This document shows positions 9,959 through 18,933 of a stretch of DNA of 64,000 nucleotides, piece after piece. The notes beneath the pieces were generated by a model that saw only the letters and a list, made by a program, of their open reading frames with translations, was not told the DNA's origin and did not search any database. The stretch is from the NCBI RefSeq assembly GCF_038957035.1, contig NZ_CP152412.1, positions 1,174,501-1,238,500 on the forward strand. Direction: 5' to 3'. The translations under genes and the position numbers were made by a program. Position 1 is the stretch's first letter. Every line of letters starts with the position of its first letter. The DNA comes from Bradyrhizobium sp. B097. GTDB taxonomy: Bacteria > Pseudomonadota > Alphaproteobacteria > Rhizobiales > Xanthobacteraceae.

Positions 9959-10171
9959 CCAGGAAAGCCTGCGGCCGGCATCGTCGTGCTCAAAGGGGTC
10001 GAAGTTCAGATCGTCGAATCGCGACAGGCGGATTGGGGAACTGCTGGCAAGCCGGCCGCTGCCCTTCTGCAGGCGATGCGGAGCGAGGGATTGACCGCAT
10101 TCGCAAGACAAGTTCCGAACAATCAAGAAAGCTCCGACGCGATCCATATCAAGATCGGTGCCAAGCCATAG
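9959..10171 (+). pseudogene. C-terminal fragment of a gene cut by the IS21 element
   Basis: Directly after the IS right end a frame is open to a stop at 10171 and reads like the end of a globular protein (KGVEVQIVESRQADWG, then TARQVP-like and IHIKIGAKP). It has no start of its own other than a GTG at 9986. I do not recognise the family. No matching N-terminal half is clear on the left of the IS, so a deletion may have accompanied insertion. Confidence 0.45.
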
Positions 10172-10275
10172 CAAAGTGCGGCCGGTCATCAGCCCGCATA
10201 TCTGGACTCAGAATTCAGCGAGAATCCGCCAAATTCGCATGAACCCGCACTATTCATAACGATCAAGGCTGAAAC

Positions 10276-10305
10276 AGGAGTTCGATTCCCCTAGGGAGCG
10301 CCACT
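10276..10305 (+). other. tRNA 3'-end-like sequence (possible att scar)
   Basis: The segment contains GGAGTTCGATTCCCCT, which looks like a T-arm with its TTCGATT loop, followed by AGGGAGCGCCACT, resembling an acceptor strand with CCA. No matching 5' half of a tRNA is present upstream. It may be an attachment-site remnant. Confidence 0.35.
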
Positions 10306-10354
10306 CAAAACTCAGTTGCACATCAAATCGCAACCGCACCGAGTGTCGGTATCG

Positions 10355-10382
10355 GTGGTTGCGCCTCCCCGCAACCACTTTT
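10355..10382 (+). terminator. Rho-independent terminator
   Basis: GTGGTTGCG and CGCAACCAC form a perfect 9-bp stem with a 6-base loop, followed by TTTTG. It ends no recognised gene; it lies 50 bases after the first tRNA-like scar. Confidence 0.65.
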
Positions 10383-10593
10383 GTTATGACTCACTCACCG
10401 TCCCAGTCTAACCGCCGGAACGGATTTAGCCTTTCCGGGGAATCCGGAGTCGGGTGGAGCAAGTCCTGCGACCGCGTGCAGCGTTACAGAACATCCAGAG
10501 ATGCTACTTTCGCGCGCACGCTCAACTAAAGAGTGAGGCAGCGGGATATATGTAGAAGACAAAATCATCGCCGAATATTTTTACTGCGAATCT

Positions 10594-10623
10594 TGGGGGG
10601 CGAATCTCCCAGGGCGCGCCACT
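10594..10623 (+). other. Second tRNA 3'-end-like sequence (possible att scar)
   Basis: GGGGGGCGAATCTCCCAGGG followed by CGCGCCACT resembles the end of an arginine-type tRNA and shares the closing CGCCACT with the copy 318 bases upstream. No tRNA body accompanies it. Confidence 0.3.
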
Positions 10624-11142
10624 TCAGCATACCCTATCGACGCCAAACTGCGCCGATTTCCCGATGCAAGAACACTCCGCGCGCAACCACAGGCCCATCG
10701 ATTTTCTGCAGGAAAGCGGCGATTCGAATCTAATCCAATCGGCAACGGACGACCATCGCTCGCCGAAGCGTCGGTCAACCGCTGTCGAACTGATACACGC
10801 CGCCCATTCCAAACGGTGCGCTCGACGTGCGATTCTGATGACAATCGGAAGGAGGCGTAGGCAACGTCCACAGCTTCATTTTATGGGTTTGAGGCTGTCC
10901 GTTTCACTTCCGCTTTAACTCGAAAAGCGGCGCTATAGCGGACATCGCGGCATGTCTCAAACCTGCACAGATTCGGACTCCTGCACCGCAGCAAACAACT
11001 ATTCGATCGTTTCGTCGGCGCCGGCGAGTAAGAAATGCGGCACTGTGAACTCGCTGAATTTACCCCGAGTGACGGGAGTAAATTTCCCGAAAGCAATTTG
11101 CGCATGAGCGACAGAGATCACCCCAAAGTTCGCGCCCTTGCA

Positions 11143-11427
11143 TTAGTGCAACTGGAACACGCCGTCGACGGCGTGCAATTCGGCTGGCTTGATCAGTTTC
11201 GAGTGCGCAACGCTAACTGCGAACAGAGGTCCTTCGAGTGATTTTTCCCAGAACGCGAGAAAATCCTTTAGCGCCGGGAAATTTGGAAACAGATCGTAGT
11301 CCTGCCAGACGTAGGTTTGTAGCAGCCAGGGACGATCCGGACGGCGATAAACGATTTCCGCCGTTGTCAGTCCGTAGCCCAAGACCTGCTTCCTGAAATC
11401 CTTGGAAGGGGCATCTTTCTCGACCAT
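11143..11427 (-). CDS. usg: Usg family protein
   Basis: A 94-residue protein of the Usg family, a small alphaproteobacterial family of unknown function first noted near tryptophan genes. The core LTTAEIVYRRPDRPWLLQTY, then VWQDYDLFPNFPALKDFL and FWEKSLEGPL match the family as I know it. It reads away from groES, so the 300-base gap to groES holds divergent promoters. Chaperone linkage is suggested only by position. Confidence 0.8.
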   Translation of the reverse strand: MVEKDAPSKDFRKQVLGYGLTTAEIVYRRPDRPWLLQTYVWQDYDLFPNFPALKDFLAFWEKSLEGPLFAVSVAHSKLIKPAELHAVDGVFQLH

Positions 11428-11605
11428 GGCAACCTCCAGCCCAACTAAAGCAGCTGCATGATTCTCAATTCGCCAAAAAAGAAAACGTTCAATAGATCAT
11501 AGCAATCAACGCGCTAGCAGCTTATTTAGTTCGCCTGCTAGCGATCGCCCCAGACCTTCCTCCTGAAGAGACTGAAGTTGAAGTCTAACATCCTGGGCCG
11601 ACGCC

Positions 11606-11646
11606 CCTTGCGCCCCAGTGTCACACAGCCCTTGCGCCTCAGTGTC
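11606..11646 (+). repeat. 17-bp direct repeat in the groES promoter region
   Basis: CCTTGCGCC(C/T)CAGTGTC occurs at 11606-11622 and 11630-11646, a 24-bp period with one mismatch. The second copy contains the proposed -35 box of groES. It could be a duplicated promoter element or an activator site. Confidence 0.55.
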
Positions 11647-11659
11647 GCAGTCTTATGTG
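11632..11659 (+). promoter_or_regulatory. Probable groESL promoter
   Basis: TTGCGC (11632-11637), a 16-base spacer and TATGTG (11654-11659) lie directly upstream of the CIRCE-like operator, a common arrangement for HrcA-controlled groESL operons. Confidence 0.5.
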
Positions 11660-11667
11660 AAGAGCGG

Positions 11668-11694
11668 CTAGCACTCGGTCATCGCGACTGCCAA
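11668..11694 (+). promoter_or_regulatory. CIRCE operator (HrcA site), slightly degenerate
   Basis: CTAGCACTC - 9 bases - GACTGCCAA matches the CIRCE layout TTAGCACTC-N9-GAGTGCTAA with one mismatch on the left arm and two on the right. It lies 34 bases before the groES start, where HrcA repression would block transcription. Confidence 0.7.
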
Positions 11695-11728
11695 TCCAGA
11701 AATAATCACAAAAGCCAAGGAGGATTGC

Positions 11729-12046
11729 ATGAAATTCCGTCCGCTCCACGACCGCGTCGTGGTCAAACGCATCGACGCCGAAGGGAAGACCGCAGGCGGC
11801 ATCATCATCCCGGACACAGCCAAGGAAAAGCCCTCGCAGGGCGAAGTCATCGCGGTGGGCCCAGGTGGCCGCGACGAAGCCGGCAAGCTGATTCCGATCG
11901 ACCTCAAGGTCGGCGACCGCGTGCTGTTCGGCAAATGGTCAGCCACTGAGGTCAAGATCGATGGCCAGGAGCTGTTGATCATGAAGGAAAGCGACATCAT
12001 GGGCGTCCTCACCGACGTTCCCGCGGCCAAGAAGAAGGCCGCCTAA
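11729..12046 (+). CDS. groES: Co-chaperonin GroES
   Basis: A 105-residue Hsp10 that caps the GroEL ring. It starts [16 protein letters not shown], has the [13 protein letters not shown] mobile loop and ends in a lysine-alanine tail; length is normal. AAGGAGG just upstream fixes the start. It is co-transcribed with groEL, 140 bases downstream, under the CIRCE operator. Rhizobia usually carry several groESL copies and this is one of them. Confidence 0.98.
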   Translation: MKFRPLHDRVVVKRIDAEGKTAGGIIIPDTAKEKPSQGEVIAVGPGGRDEAGKLIPIDLKVGDRVLFGKWSATEVKIDGQELLIMKESDIMGVLTDVPAAKKKAA

Positions 12047-12061
12047 GCGCTAGCCAGTTTT

Positions 12062-13836
<1,775 letters not shown>

Positions 13837-13870
13837 GTCCAACCGTTCAGCGCTGGTTCAAATCAGCAAT

Positions 13871-13896
13871 GCCCGGCAGCGATGCCGGGCCTCTTT
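13871..13896 (+). terminator. Terminator of the groESL operon
   Basis: GCCCGGC and GCCGGGC form a stem around AGCGAT, followed by CTCTTT, 35 bases after the groEL stop. Confidence 0.8.
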
Positions 13897-13911
13897 GCTG
13901 TGTGCCGAGTA

Positions 13912-14190
13912 TGAACGGCAGCTTGGAGGTGGAAGTCCTCTGTCCAGCCTATGGCGGTGAAGGATTAGCGAAGCGCAAGGGCATCACCGCGAGGTGGGGT
14001 CTGAAGAAAGCGTGGAGCAAAGCCGCGGCTCGATGAACAAACACCGGATAACGAGGCCTACCCGGCCGGACGAGCGAGCAACTGATCGCGAAGTCCATGG
14101 TCATGAAGGACCGGGGTGGTAAATCCGGCGGGGATGCGGCGAAGGCGGTCGGTCTTACCTCGGAAGGTCTGCTCTGCGTCAGTAAGCGGT
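13912..14190 (+). ncRNA. Structured RNA segment, possible group II intron 5' fragment
   Basis: No coding frame spans this stretch, but it shows many short GC-rich complementary blocks, for example GCGGTGA / TCACCGC around GCGAAGCGCAAGG, and phrases I associate with bacterial group II intron domain I (GGTGGAAGTCCTCTGTCC, CCGGATAACGAGGC, GGGGTGGTAAATCCGGC). No reverse transcriptase gene and no recognisable domain V hairpin follow, so if it is an intron it is a truncated 5' piece. A covariance-model search would settle it. Confidence 0.35.
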
Positions 14191-14235
14191 CCGGCGATTA
14201 TTCGTCGCAAATCCGCCGGTTCATGCCGGCGTGCC

Positions 14236-14481
14236 TTACTTCGGTGGGTGCAAATCGCCTTGAAGCCAGCGTCCAAGACCCTTGGACCGCATAGGGTCTT
14301 CATACGCGGCAAGGGTCTTATGTACGCGATGGCAGATAGCGCATTCAAACGTATGCAAGTCGACGCCCGGGCGTGCCAGTTCGATACTGATGAGCATCAT
14401 CGGGGCCTTGCACTTCGGACAAGCGGGGCGCTCAATTGCAACGAATGGAATGACGGACGACAGGCGTTGAGACTGGGGCAT
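14236..14481 (-). CDS. Small zinc-ribbon-like protein
   Basis: An 81-residue hypothetical protein with two CxxC pairs (CPKC and CAIC about 24 residues apart), a layout that binds zinc. The text between (MMLISIELARPGVDLHTFE) is typical of small rhizobial proteins of unknown role. ATG 14481 is preferred because GAGGGAAG lies just upstream; an earlier start would add 11 residues. No neighbour suggests a function. Confidence 0.6.
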   Translation of the reverse strand: MPQSQRLSSVIPFVAIERPACPKCKAPMMLISIELARPGVDLHTFECAICHRVHKTLAAYEDPMRSKGLGRWLQGDLHPPK

Positions 14482-14776
14482 GATGCTTCCCTCGAACAGG
14501 CGGGAGCGCAACACTCTCTGTCACCGGTAATGCCCTGGAGGCGGAGCGGTGATTGTCTGAGTATGCGCCTCCAGCGATCTCGAAAGCGAGTTAATTCGCG
14601 TATATTTGAAAGGAAGGTAAGCGCCTCGCGGAAAACGCGAAACCCGACGCTCCCGCCCGATGCGGTGAGCTTCCTCCGCCAATTGCCAGTCTGGGGCCTG
14701 TGCGTGAAAGAGCTTAGCGTGCTCGCGCGTGAGTGGCGATATTCCCCCCCCCCGCGACAAGGGGGTACATGTCCTG

Positions 14777-15214
14777 CTAGCAAGAGCTTCGGTCATGTTC
14801 CTTGCCCCTCGTGTCAACCTTCGCCCGCATAAGGCTCGCAAACTGCGAGGTAAATGTTGCGGCGCGGGCACTGTCCGCCTCAATCACTCGCGCCGGGATT
14901 TGGTGAGAAGTATTGGAGTTTGTCCGGCTTCCCCTCCCACTCCTTGGAGTCGGGCGGGGGGCTTTTTTGACCGTAATATTTGGCCAGAGTCTCGCGTATT
15001 CCGCATTCAGCGACAGCCATTTCTCAAGCCCCGGCTCGGTGTCAGGCTTGATCGCGTCGACCGGGCATTCCGGCACGCAGACCCCGCAATCGATGCATTC
15101 GTTCGGGTGAATGACGAGCATGTTCTCGCCCTCGTAGAAGCAGTCTACGGGGCACACGTCGACGCAGTCCATGATTTTGCAGCGAATACAGCTCTCGTTG
15201 ACGACGAAGGTCAA
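14777..15214 (-). CDS. fdxA: Seven-iron-type ferredoxin FdxA with a probable frameshift
   Basis: Residues 1-80 are a clear FdxA-type ferredoxin, an electron carrier with [3Fe-4S] and [4Fe-4S] clusters: cysteines at 9, 12, 17, 21 and 40, 43, 46, 50, then the family phrase WPNITVKK. After that the frame reads nonsense to 145 residues. One base away, the expected tail [17 protein letters not shown] appears and stops at 14880, giving the usual ~112 residues. The shift falls in a run of six C (plus-strand G run 14956-14961); one extra C would restore it. Either a recent mutation or a sequencing error. The cluster domain itself is intact. Confidence 0.8.
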   Translation of the reverse strand: MTFVVNESCIRCKIMDCVDVCPVDCFYEGENMLVIHPNECIDCGVCVPECPVDAIKPDTEPGLEKWLSLNAEYARLWPNITVKKAPRPTPRSGRGSRTNSNTSHQIPARVIEADSARAATFTSQFASLMRAKVDTRGKEHDRSSC

Positions 15215-15248
15215 TTAAGCGTCCTTTCAGCGGATCGCAGCGGTGAAC

Positions 15249-15851
15249 TCATTCATGGTGTCCGTCCTCGCGGTGCTCGTTCATAGGTTGAAAATGGACG
15301 CACAGAAGACCTACGTCCTCTGGCTGAATCGGAACACCGAGGAGCAGGCATTCAGCGGCCGAGGGGTCCGTGCTCGGCAGGTTGCCGCACACCCCTCTGC
15401 CGAAGTACGTGCAGTCCGGGCAAACACCGAAGCGCCGATGCGCACCACTCGTAGCTAGAGTGGACAGCACTTGGTGCAAGGCTCGACGCATCGCAGTTTG
15501 CTCTGTCGCGTCGAGCGAATCCACGGCGCGCACTAGAACCTCGAACGGATCGCGTGCAAGCGCTTTTTTGCCCTTGCTCGTCAGTCGCAGACTTACGCTT
15601 CGTCCGTCCGTCTTGAATGGCTGTCGGACCAAGTACCCACCTGCTTCAAGCGCCTTAATGGCTTGTGTTGCAGTGCCGCGGGTTGTCGCTTGAAATTCCG
15701 CGAATGCCGACGGGGTCCGCGAGAACGGGTTGGCACGCGCGAAGAAGCGGAGCGCCATCCATTGGGCCGGACTGAGTTCGCCGTCATAGCCCTCAGCTTG
15801 TACGAGCCGTCCCACCTGCAGCAGGAGCTCTGCCGTTTCGCGCGCTGACAT
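15249..15851 (-). CDS. MarR-family regulator with C-terminal cysteine cluster
   Basis: A 200-residue winged-helix regulator. Residues 25-105 carry the MarR DNA-binding fold (LSPAQWMALRFFARAN, then TRGTATQAIKALEAGGYLVR and the DGRSVSLRLTSKG wing). Residues 140-190 hold five cysteines (about 144, 147, 155, 168, 184) in a pattern unlike ordinary MarR and suited to a metal or Fe-S cluster. It is divergent from a broken rpoH copy and followed by fdxA on the same strand 34 bases later, so it may sense iron or redox state. Twin TTTCGAAA palindromes in the shared promoter are the likely operators. Confidence 0.82.
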   Translation of the reverse strand: MSARETAELLLQVGRLVQAEGYDGELSPAQWMALRFFARANPFSRTPSAFAEFQATTRGTATQAIKALEAGGYLVRQPFKTDGRSVSLRLTSKGKKALARDPFEVLVRAVDSLDATEQTAMRRALHQVLSTLATSGAHRRFGVCPDCTYFGRGVCGNLPSTDPSAAECLLLGVPIQPEDVGLLCVHFQPMNEHREDGHHE

Positions 15852-15869
15852 GACTGCCTCTTTGGAAAT

Positions 15870-15933
15870 ATAATAGTGTTTCGAAATTAACTTGACAATC
15901 GATAATCGGGTATAGATAATTCTGTTTCGAAAC
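15870..15933. promoter_or_regulatory. Overlapping divergent promoters with two TTTCGAAA operators
   Basis: Plus strand (rpoH copy): TTGACA 15892-15897, 17-base spacer, GATAAT 15915-15920. Minus strand (marR): TTGTCA (complement of 15893-15898), 17-base spacer, TATTAT (complement of 15870-15875). The two -35 boxes overlap. One palindrome, TTTCGAAA (15879-15886), lies in the marR spacer; a longer one, GTTTCGAAAC (15924-15933), lies just after the rpoH -10 box. A repressor bound at both would shut both genes. Confidence 0.6.
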
Positions 15934-15951
15934 TAGTTAGAGGGCTTGATC

Positions 15952-16846
15952 ATGGCCCGCAATGTGGCTCTGCCGATCCTCACGGCCGAACCCGGCCTCA
16001 CCCATTATCTTGCGGAAATCCGGCGGTTCCCGATGTTGGAGCGCCAGGAAGAATACCTGCTAGCCAGGCGCTGGCGCGAGCACGGTGATCGCGACGCGGC
16101 GCACAAGCTGGTCACCAGCCATCTGCGGCTCGTGACCAAGATCGCCAGGGACTATCGCGGCTACGGCCTGCCGATCTCTGAGGCGATCTCCGAGGGCAAT
16201 GTCGGCCTGATGCAGGCGGTCGAGCGCTTCGAGCCGGAGAAGGGCTTCCGGTTCGCCACCTACGCCGTGTGGTGGATCAAGGCGGCGATCCAGGAATACA
16301 TCCTGCGGTCGTGGTCGCTGGTGAAGATGGGCACCACGGCCAACCAGAAGAAGGTGTTCTTCAACCTGCGCAAGGCCCAGAGCAAAATCTCCATCCTCGA
16401 CGATGGCGATATTGCGGCTGGACCAGGTGAAGATCATCGCCCGGCGGATCGGCGTCACCGAAACGGACGTGATTTGCATGAACCGGCGGCTTGGCGGCGA
16501 CGCCTCGCTCAATGCCGCGATCCGCGAGGACGGCGATTCCGGCGAGTGGCAGGACTGGCTGGTGGACGAATCCCCAGACCAGGAGACGACGCTCGCCGCG
16601 AGCGAGGAGTTCGATAACCGCCACAAGACGCTGTCCGATGCGCTCACCGTGCTCAACAAGCGCGAGCGGCGCATCTTCGAGATGCGCCGGCTTGCCGAGG
16701 AACAGATCACGCTCGTGGAGCTGGCCAAGGAGTGCGGCGTCTCGCGGGAGCGCCAGATCGAGGTGGGCGCCTTCGCGAAGGTGCAGAACGCAATGATTCA
16801 GAGCGTCGCGTCGATGGCGACCCCGGCGCCTCTGCAGGTGCGTTAG
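15952..16846 (+). pseudogene. rpoH: RNA polymerase sigma-32 (RpoH) copy, frameshifted
   Basis: Reads as an RpoH heat-shock sigma factor: LTHYLAEIRRFPML, region 2 RLVTKIARDYRGYGLP and FATYAVWWIKAAIQEYILRSWSL, then NRRLGGDASLNA and DWLVDESPDQE in region 3-4. The frame breaks at 16411, where an extra A separates ..DDGD from LRLDQVKIIARR; removing it restores the family sequence. In region 4.2 the usual SRERVRQIEVRAF has become SRERQIEVGAF, a two-residue loss in the recognition helix. The copy is therefore almost certainly non-functional as a sigma factor, though a truncated N-terminal product could be made. ATG 15952 follows AGAGGG. Confidence 0.85.
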
Positions 16847-17025
16847 CTTCCGACCCTCTCCCGTGGTAGGAGAAACTGACGGTGGACGTCGCTATGGGTA
16901 CGTTTTCACGGCAGCCGAACGACGCGAGGGGGGCGCCGCTCACCGGGTGCTGATCGAGCCCTCGGTCGACGATCCATGCACGGCACTTTGCATCATCGAT
17001 CGGGCGCCCAAGCCGCGCGCTGCAG

Positions 17026-17262
17026 ATGGAAAGTTATCCGACGTTTCATAATGAAGTCGGGGTGCCGATCGTGCGCATTGGCTGCCGCGAGTTCAAGTGC
17101 ATTGGGGATAAACCGCCGCAAGATCACCCACACATCTACCTCAAGATGGGCGATGCCAGTGAGATCGTCTGCCCCTATTGCTCTACGCTATTCCGCGTCG
17201 ATCCGAGCTTGGGCGCACACGAAGCTAACCCGGCAGATTGTGCTTACGGTGATACGGACTGA
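17026..17262 (+). CDS. Zinc-finger domain protein (NDUFS6/CHCC type)
   Basis: A 78-residue protein of the CHCC zinc-finger family, related to the complex I accessory subunit NDUFS6. Visible are REFKCIGDKPPQDHPHIYL and EIVCPYCSTLFR, supplying the Cys-His-Cys-Cys ligands. Rhizobia often carry one as a small cytoplasmic protein of uncertain role. Start ATG 17026 is the family start. It stands alone between the rpoH remnant and transposase debris. Confidence 0.82.
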   Translation: MESYPTFHNEVGVPIVRIGCREFKCIGDKPPQDHPHIYLKMGDASEIVCPYCSTLFRVDPSLGAHEANPADCAYGDTD

Positions 17263-17424
17263 GTTGAAAAGCAGTAACGCTGTTTCCTTCGTCATGCCGG
17301 CCGGCGCCAGGCGCCATCGTCCTGCAGTTTCGGGGCGGCTCACGATGGCCACGAACGATCCTAATTCGGCAGGATGCAAGCGTCTCGACGGCCGAACCAG
17401 CGATAGCGGTTGCGCGCGATCAAG

Positions 17425-17664
17425 TCATAGATCGCGTCGCGGATCATCCGTGGGATGAATTGGAAGATCCACGTCCACTGTAGAGTCAGGAACGAAAGTA
17501 TCGGCTACATAGTTTTTATCGGCCGAACCAAACCGGATAATAGTGTGCGTATAAATCCAACCACCCGGCACTCTGAAACGAAATATGGTTTCGTCATACT
17601 GACCGGAGACATGATCTTTAAAGACTTCTTCGTGCGCGTGAAGCTTTTGCTTGGGCATGAACAT
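17425..17664 (-). CDS. Hypothetical protein
   Basis: About 79 residues with balanced composition and a plausible folded look (QYDETIFRFRVPGGWIYTHT). I do not recognise it. Starts at 17664 or 17658 are both possible and neither has a strong ribosome site. It sits beside a transposase remnant, so it may be accessory DNA. Confidence that it is a real gene is moderate at best. Confidence 0.4.
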   Translation of the reverse strand: MFMPKQKLHAHEEVFKDHVSGQYDETIFRFRVPGGWIYTHTIIRFGSADKNYVADTFVPDSTVDVDLPIHPTDDPRRDL

Positions 17665-17671
17665 CTTTCGA

Positions 17672-17860
17672 GTGCCGCGGCCGGTAGCTGCCAAAATCAA
17701 TTGACTCGCCACGCTTCAAAGACAAAGCTGCGAGGCGGTTGACTTGCTCACCGTTCGACAGACGGCCGTTGTCCCTCTCCAAGACCGCTCTTGAGCGTAC
17801 TGCAAAAGGTACGCACCGGCGATGTGGTGATGGATGCATTCCAGTTCATCCATCCAGGTT
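17672..17860 (-). pseudogene. IS1595-type (ISXO2-like) transposase remnant
   Basis: Two frames joined by a one-base shift together read DELECIHHHIAGAYLLQYAQE and then RRDNGRLSNGEQVNRLAAL, which is like the C-terminal end of ISXO2-domain transposases (HHHIS..YL.E..WR.DNRR.SNGEQ). Only this tail survives; no IS ends were found. Confidence 0.5.
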
Positions 17861-17999
17861 GTCCATGGTAGCGGAGCTGAATTGCGCATGCCACTTCCAA
17901 ACCAACATCCGGTCATAGTCGTCGTGCCGAAATCCTCCTCGCGTGAGCGCCATGTCACGCTTCTTACGGAACATCCGTCGTCTGTTCGCAGTGCAGATC

Positions 18000-18371
18000 T
18001 CAAGTCAGCCTATGAAATGCCGGCGGCAAGGGCTCACGGACGAGTTCACTCAAGTTCAGGACCTCTCCGCTTTCCGTGATGTCCGAGAACAGGACCTCGA
18101 CAAAGGGATGCTGGCGGTTGGCCGCGGTGCCGCGCTGGTATTTCGCGCTCACGATCCGCTCAAGCGCCGCAAGGTTCAGCTTGCCAAGCGCGTTGTATTG
18201 ACTGCGGAACAGACTTTGTCTTCCTCCAAGGTGCTCAATCGACTCGGCCCAGACGTCCATCACCTTGCGGCCTATGAACGCTTCGACCGATTCAGTTCCA
18301 TCTCGGGCAAAAAGTCGTAACCCGTCCATGGCATGCAGTCCGTCATCGACGCGGAATTGTGTAAGCGACAT
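18000..18371 (-). CDS. Hypothetical protein, DUF1488-like
   Basis: A 123-residue protein starting MSLTQFRVDDGLHAMDG with GAGGAGGA directly upstream of ATG 18371, so translation is likely. The layout (short N-terminal strand pair, VEAFIGRKVMDVWAES helix, then a C-terminal VEVLFSDI strand) recalls small rhizobial DUF1488 proteins, but I am unsure of the family. Function unknown. A 35-residue membrane peptide gene lies 120 bases upstream on the same strand. Confidence 0.6.
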   Translation of the reverse strand: MSLTQFRVDDGLHAMDGLRLFARDGTESVEAFIGRKVMDVWAESIEHLGGRQSLFRSQYNALGKLNLAALERIVSAKYQRGTAANRQHPFVEVLFSDITESGEVLNLSELVREPLPPAFHRLT

Positions 18372-18493
18372 GGAGTCCTCCTCTTGTTGGCGTACGTTCA
18401 CACCGCGACTCCTCGCGGAACGGGTCTTTGCCCACCACGACGGTGCGGCGGCGCCTCAATGGGGCGTCGCGCCGGACATCCGCTGCCGCGGCA

Positions 18494-18601
18494 TCACCAC
18501 TGGATAATGACCGCTCCGGCAATCATCAGACCGAGGAAAACCGGCACCATAACTGGAGGGACGATCCACTCATGCAGTTTGAATTGTGGGATGGTGGACA
18601 T
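18494..18601 (-). CDS. 35-residue single-span membrane peptide
   Basis: ATG 18601 is preceded by GAGGGAGG at ideal spacing and opens a 35-codon frame: a polar start (MSTIPQFKLHEW) followed by about 20 hydrophobic residues (VPVFLGLMIAGAVIIQW) to the stop at 18494. The strong ribosome site and clean transmembrane profile support a real small protein. It lies upstream of the DUF1488-like gene on the same strand. I do not recognise a family. Confidence 0.6.
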   Translation of the reverse strand: MSTIPQFKLHEWIVPPVMVPVFLGLMIAGAVIIQW

Positions 18602-18933
18602 ACTGACCTCCCTCTCTGTGGCGGGAGTACAGGTCTCTCAGTCACCGATAGCAGCCAAGGGTGGACGGTGATAAGTGCAGCAGACGCCCTTTCTTGCACG
18701 ATGTCGAGAGAAATCGCCAAGGCAATTGCTGTAAGCACTGTTTCTACTGTAGCGACCGCGCATCGCGAAAAGCTTGCTATTGGATGCACCAGTCTCCATA
18801 TGATCGATAGCGTCACCGGCTTCCTGCAAGAACGCGTGTCCGGAGACGCGACGCCTTAGCCAAGCAAATCGTAATCGACGAGATCGAGCAGCGGCACGTC
18901 GCTCCGGCGTGCGCGTCACGCGTCAGGACAACC
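18602..18933. other. Intergenic region
   Basis: About 330 bases between the small membrane peptide and the divergently read manA-like gene. No further gene is supported. It should hold promoters for both directions, but no box is convincing. Confidence 0.4.

Larger units (their letters stand above)
10172..11142. other. Gene-free stretch with tRNA-like scars and a terminator
   Basis: Nearly 1 kb with no supported coding gene. It holds two sequences resembling tRNA 3' ends (10276-10305 and 10594-10623) and one good terminator (10355-10382), all listed separately. The rest shows no structure I can name. The pattern suggests the eroded edge of an integrated element. Confidence 0.45.

Noticed and set aside
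10276..10305. A complete tRNA gene
   Set aside because: Only a T-arm and acceptor-like 3' end are present; no anticodon or D arm can be folded upstream.
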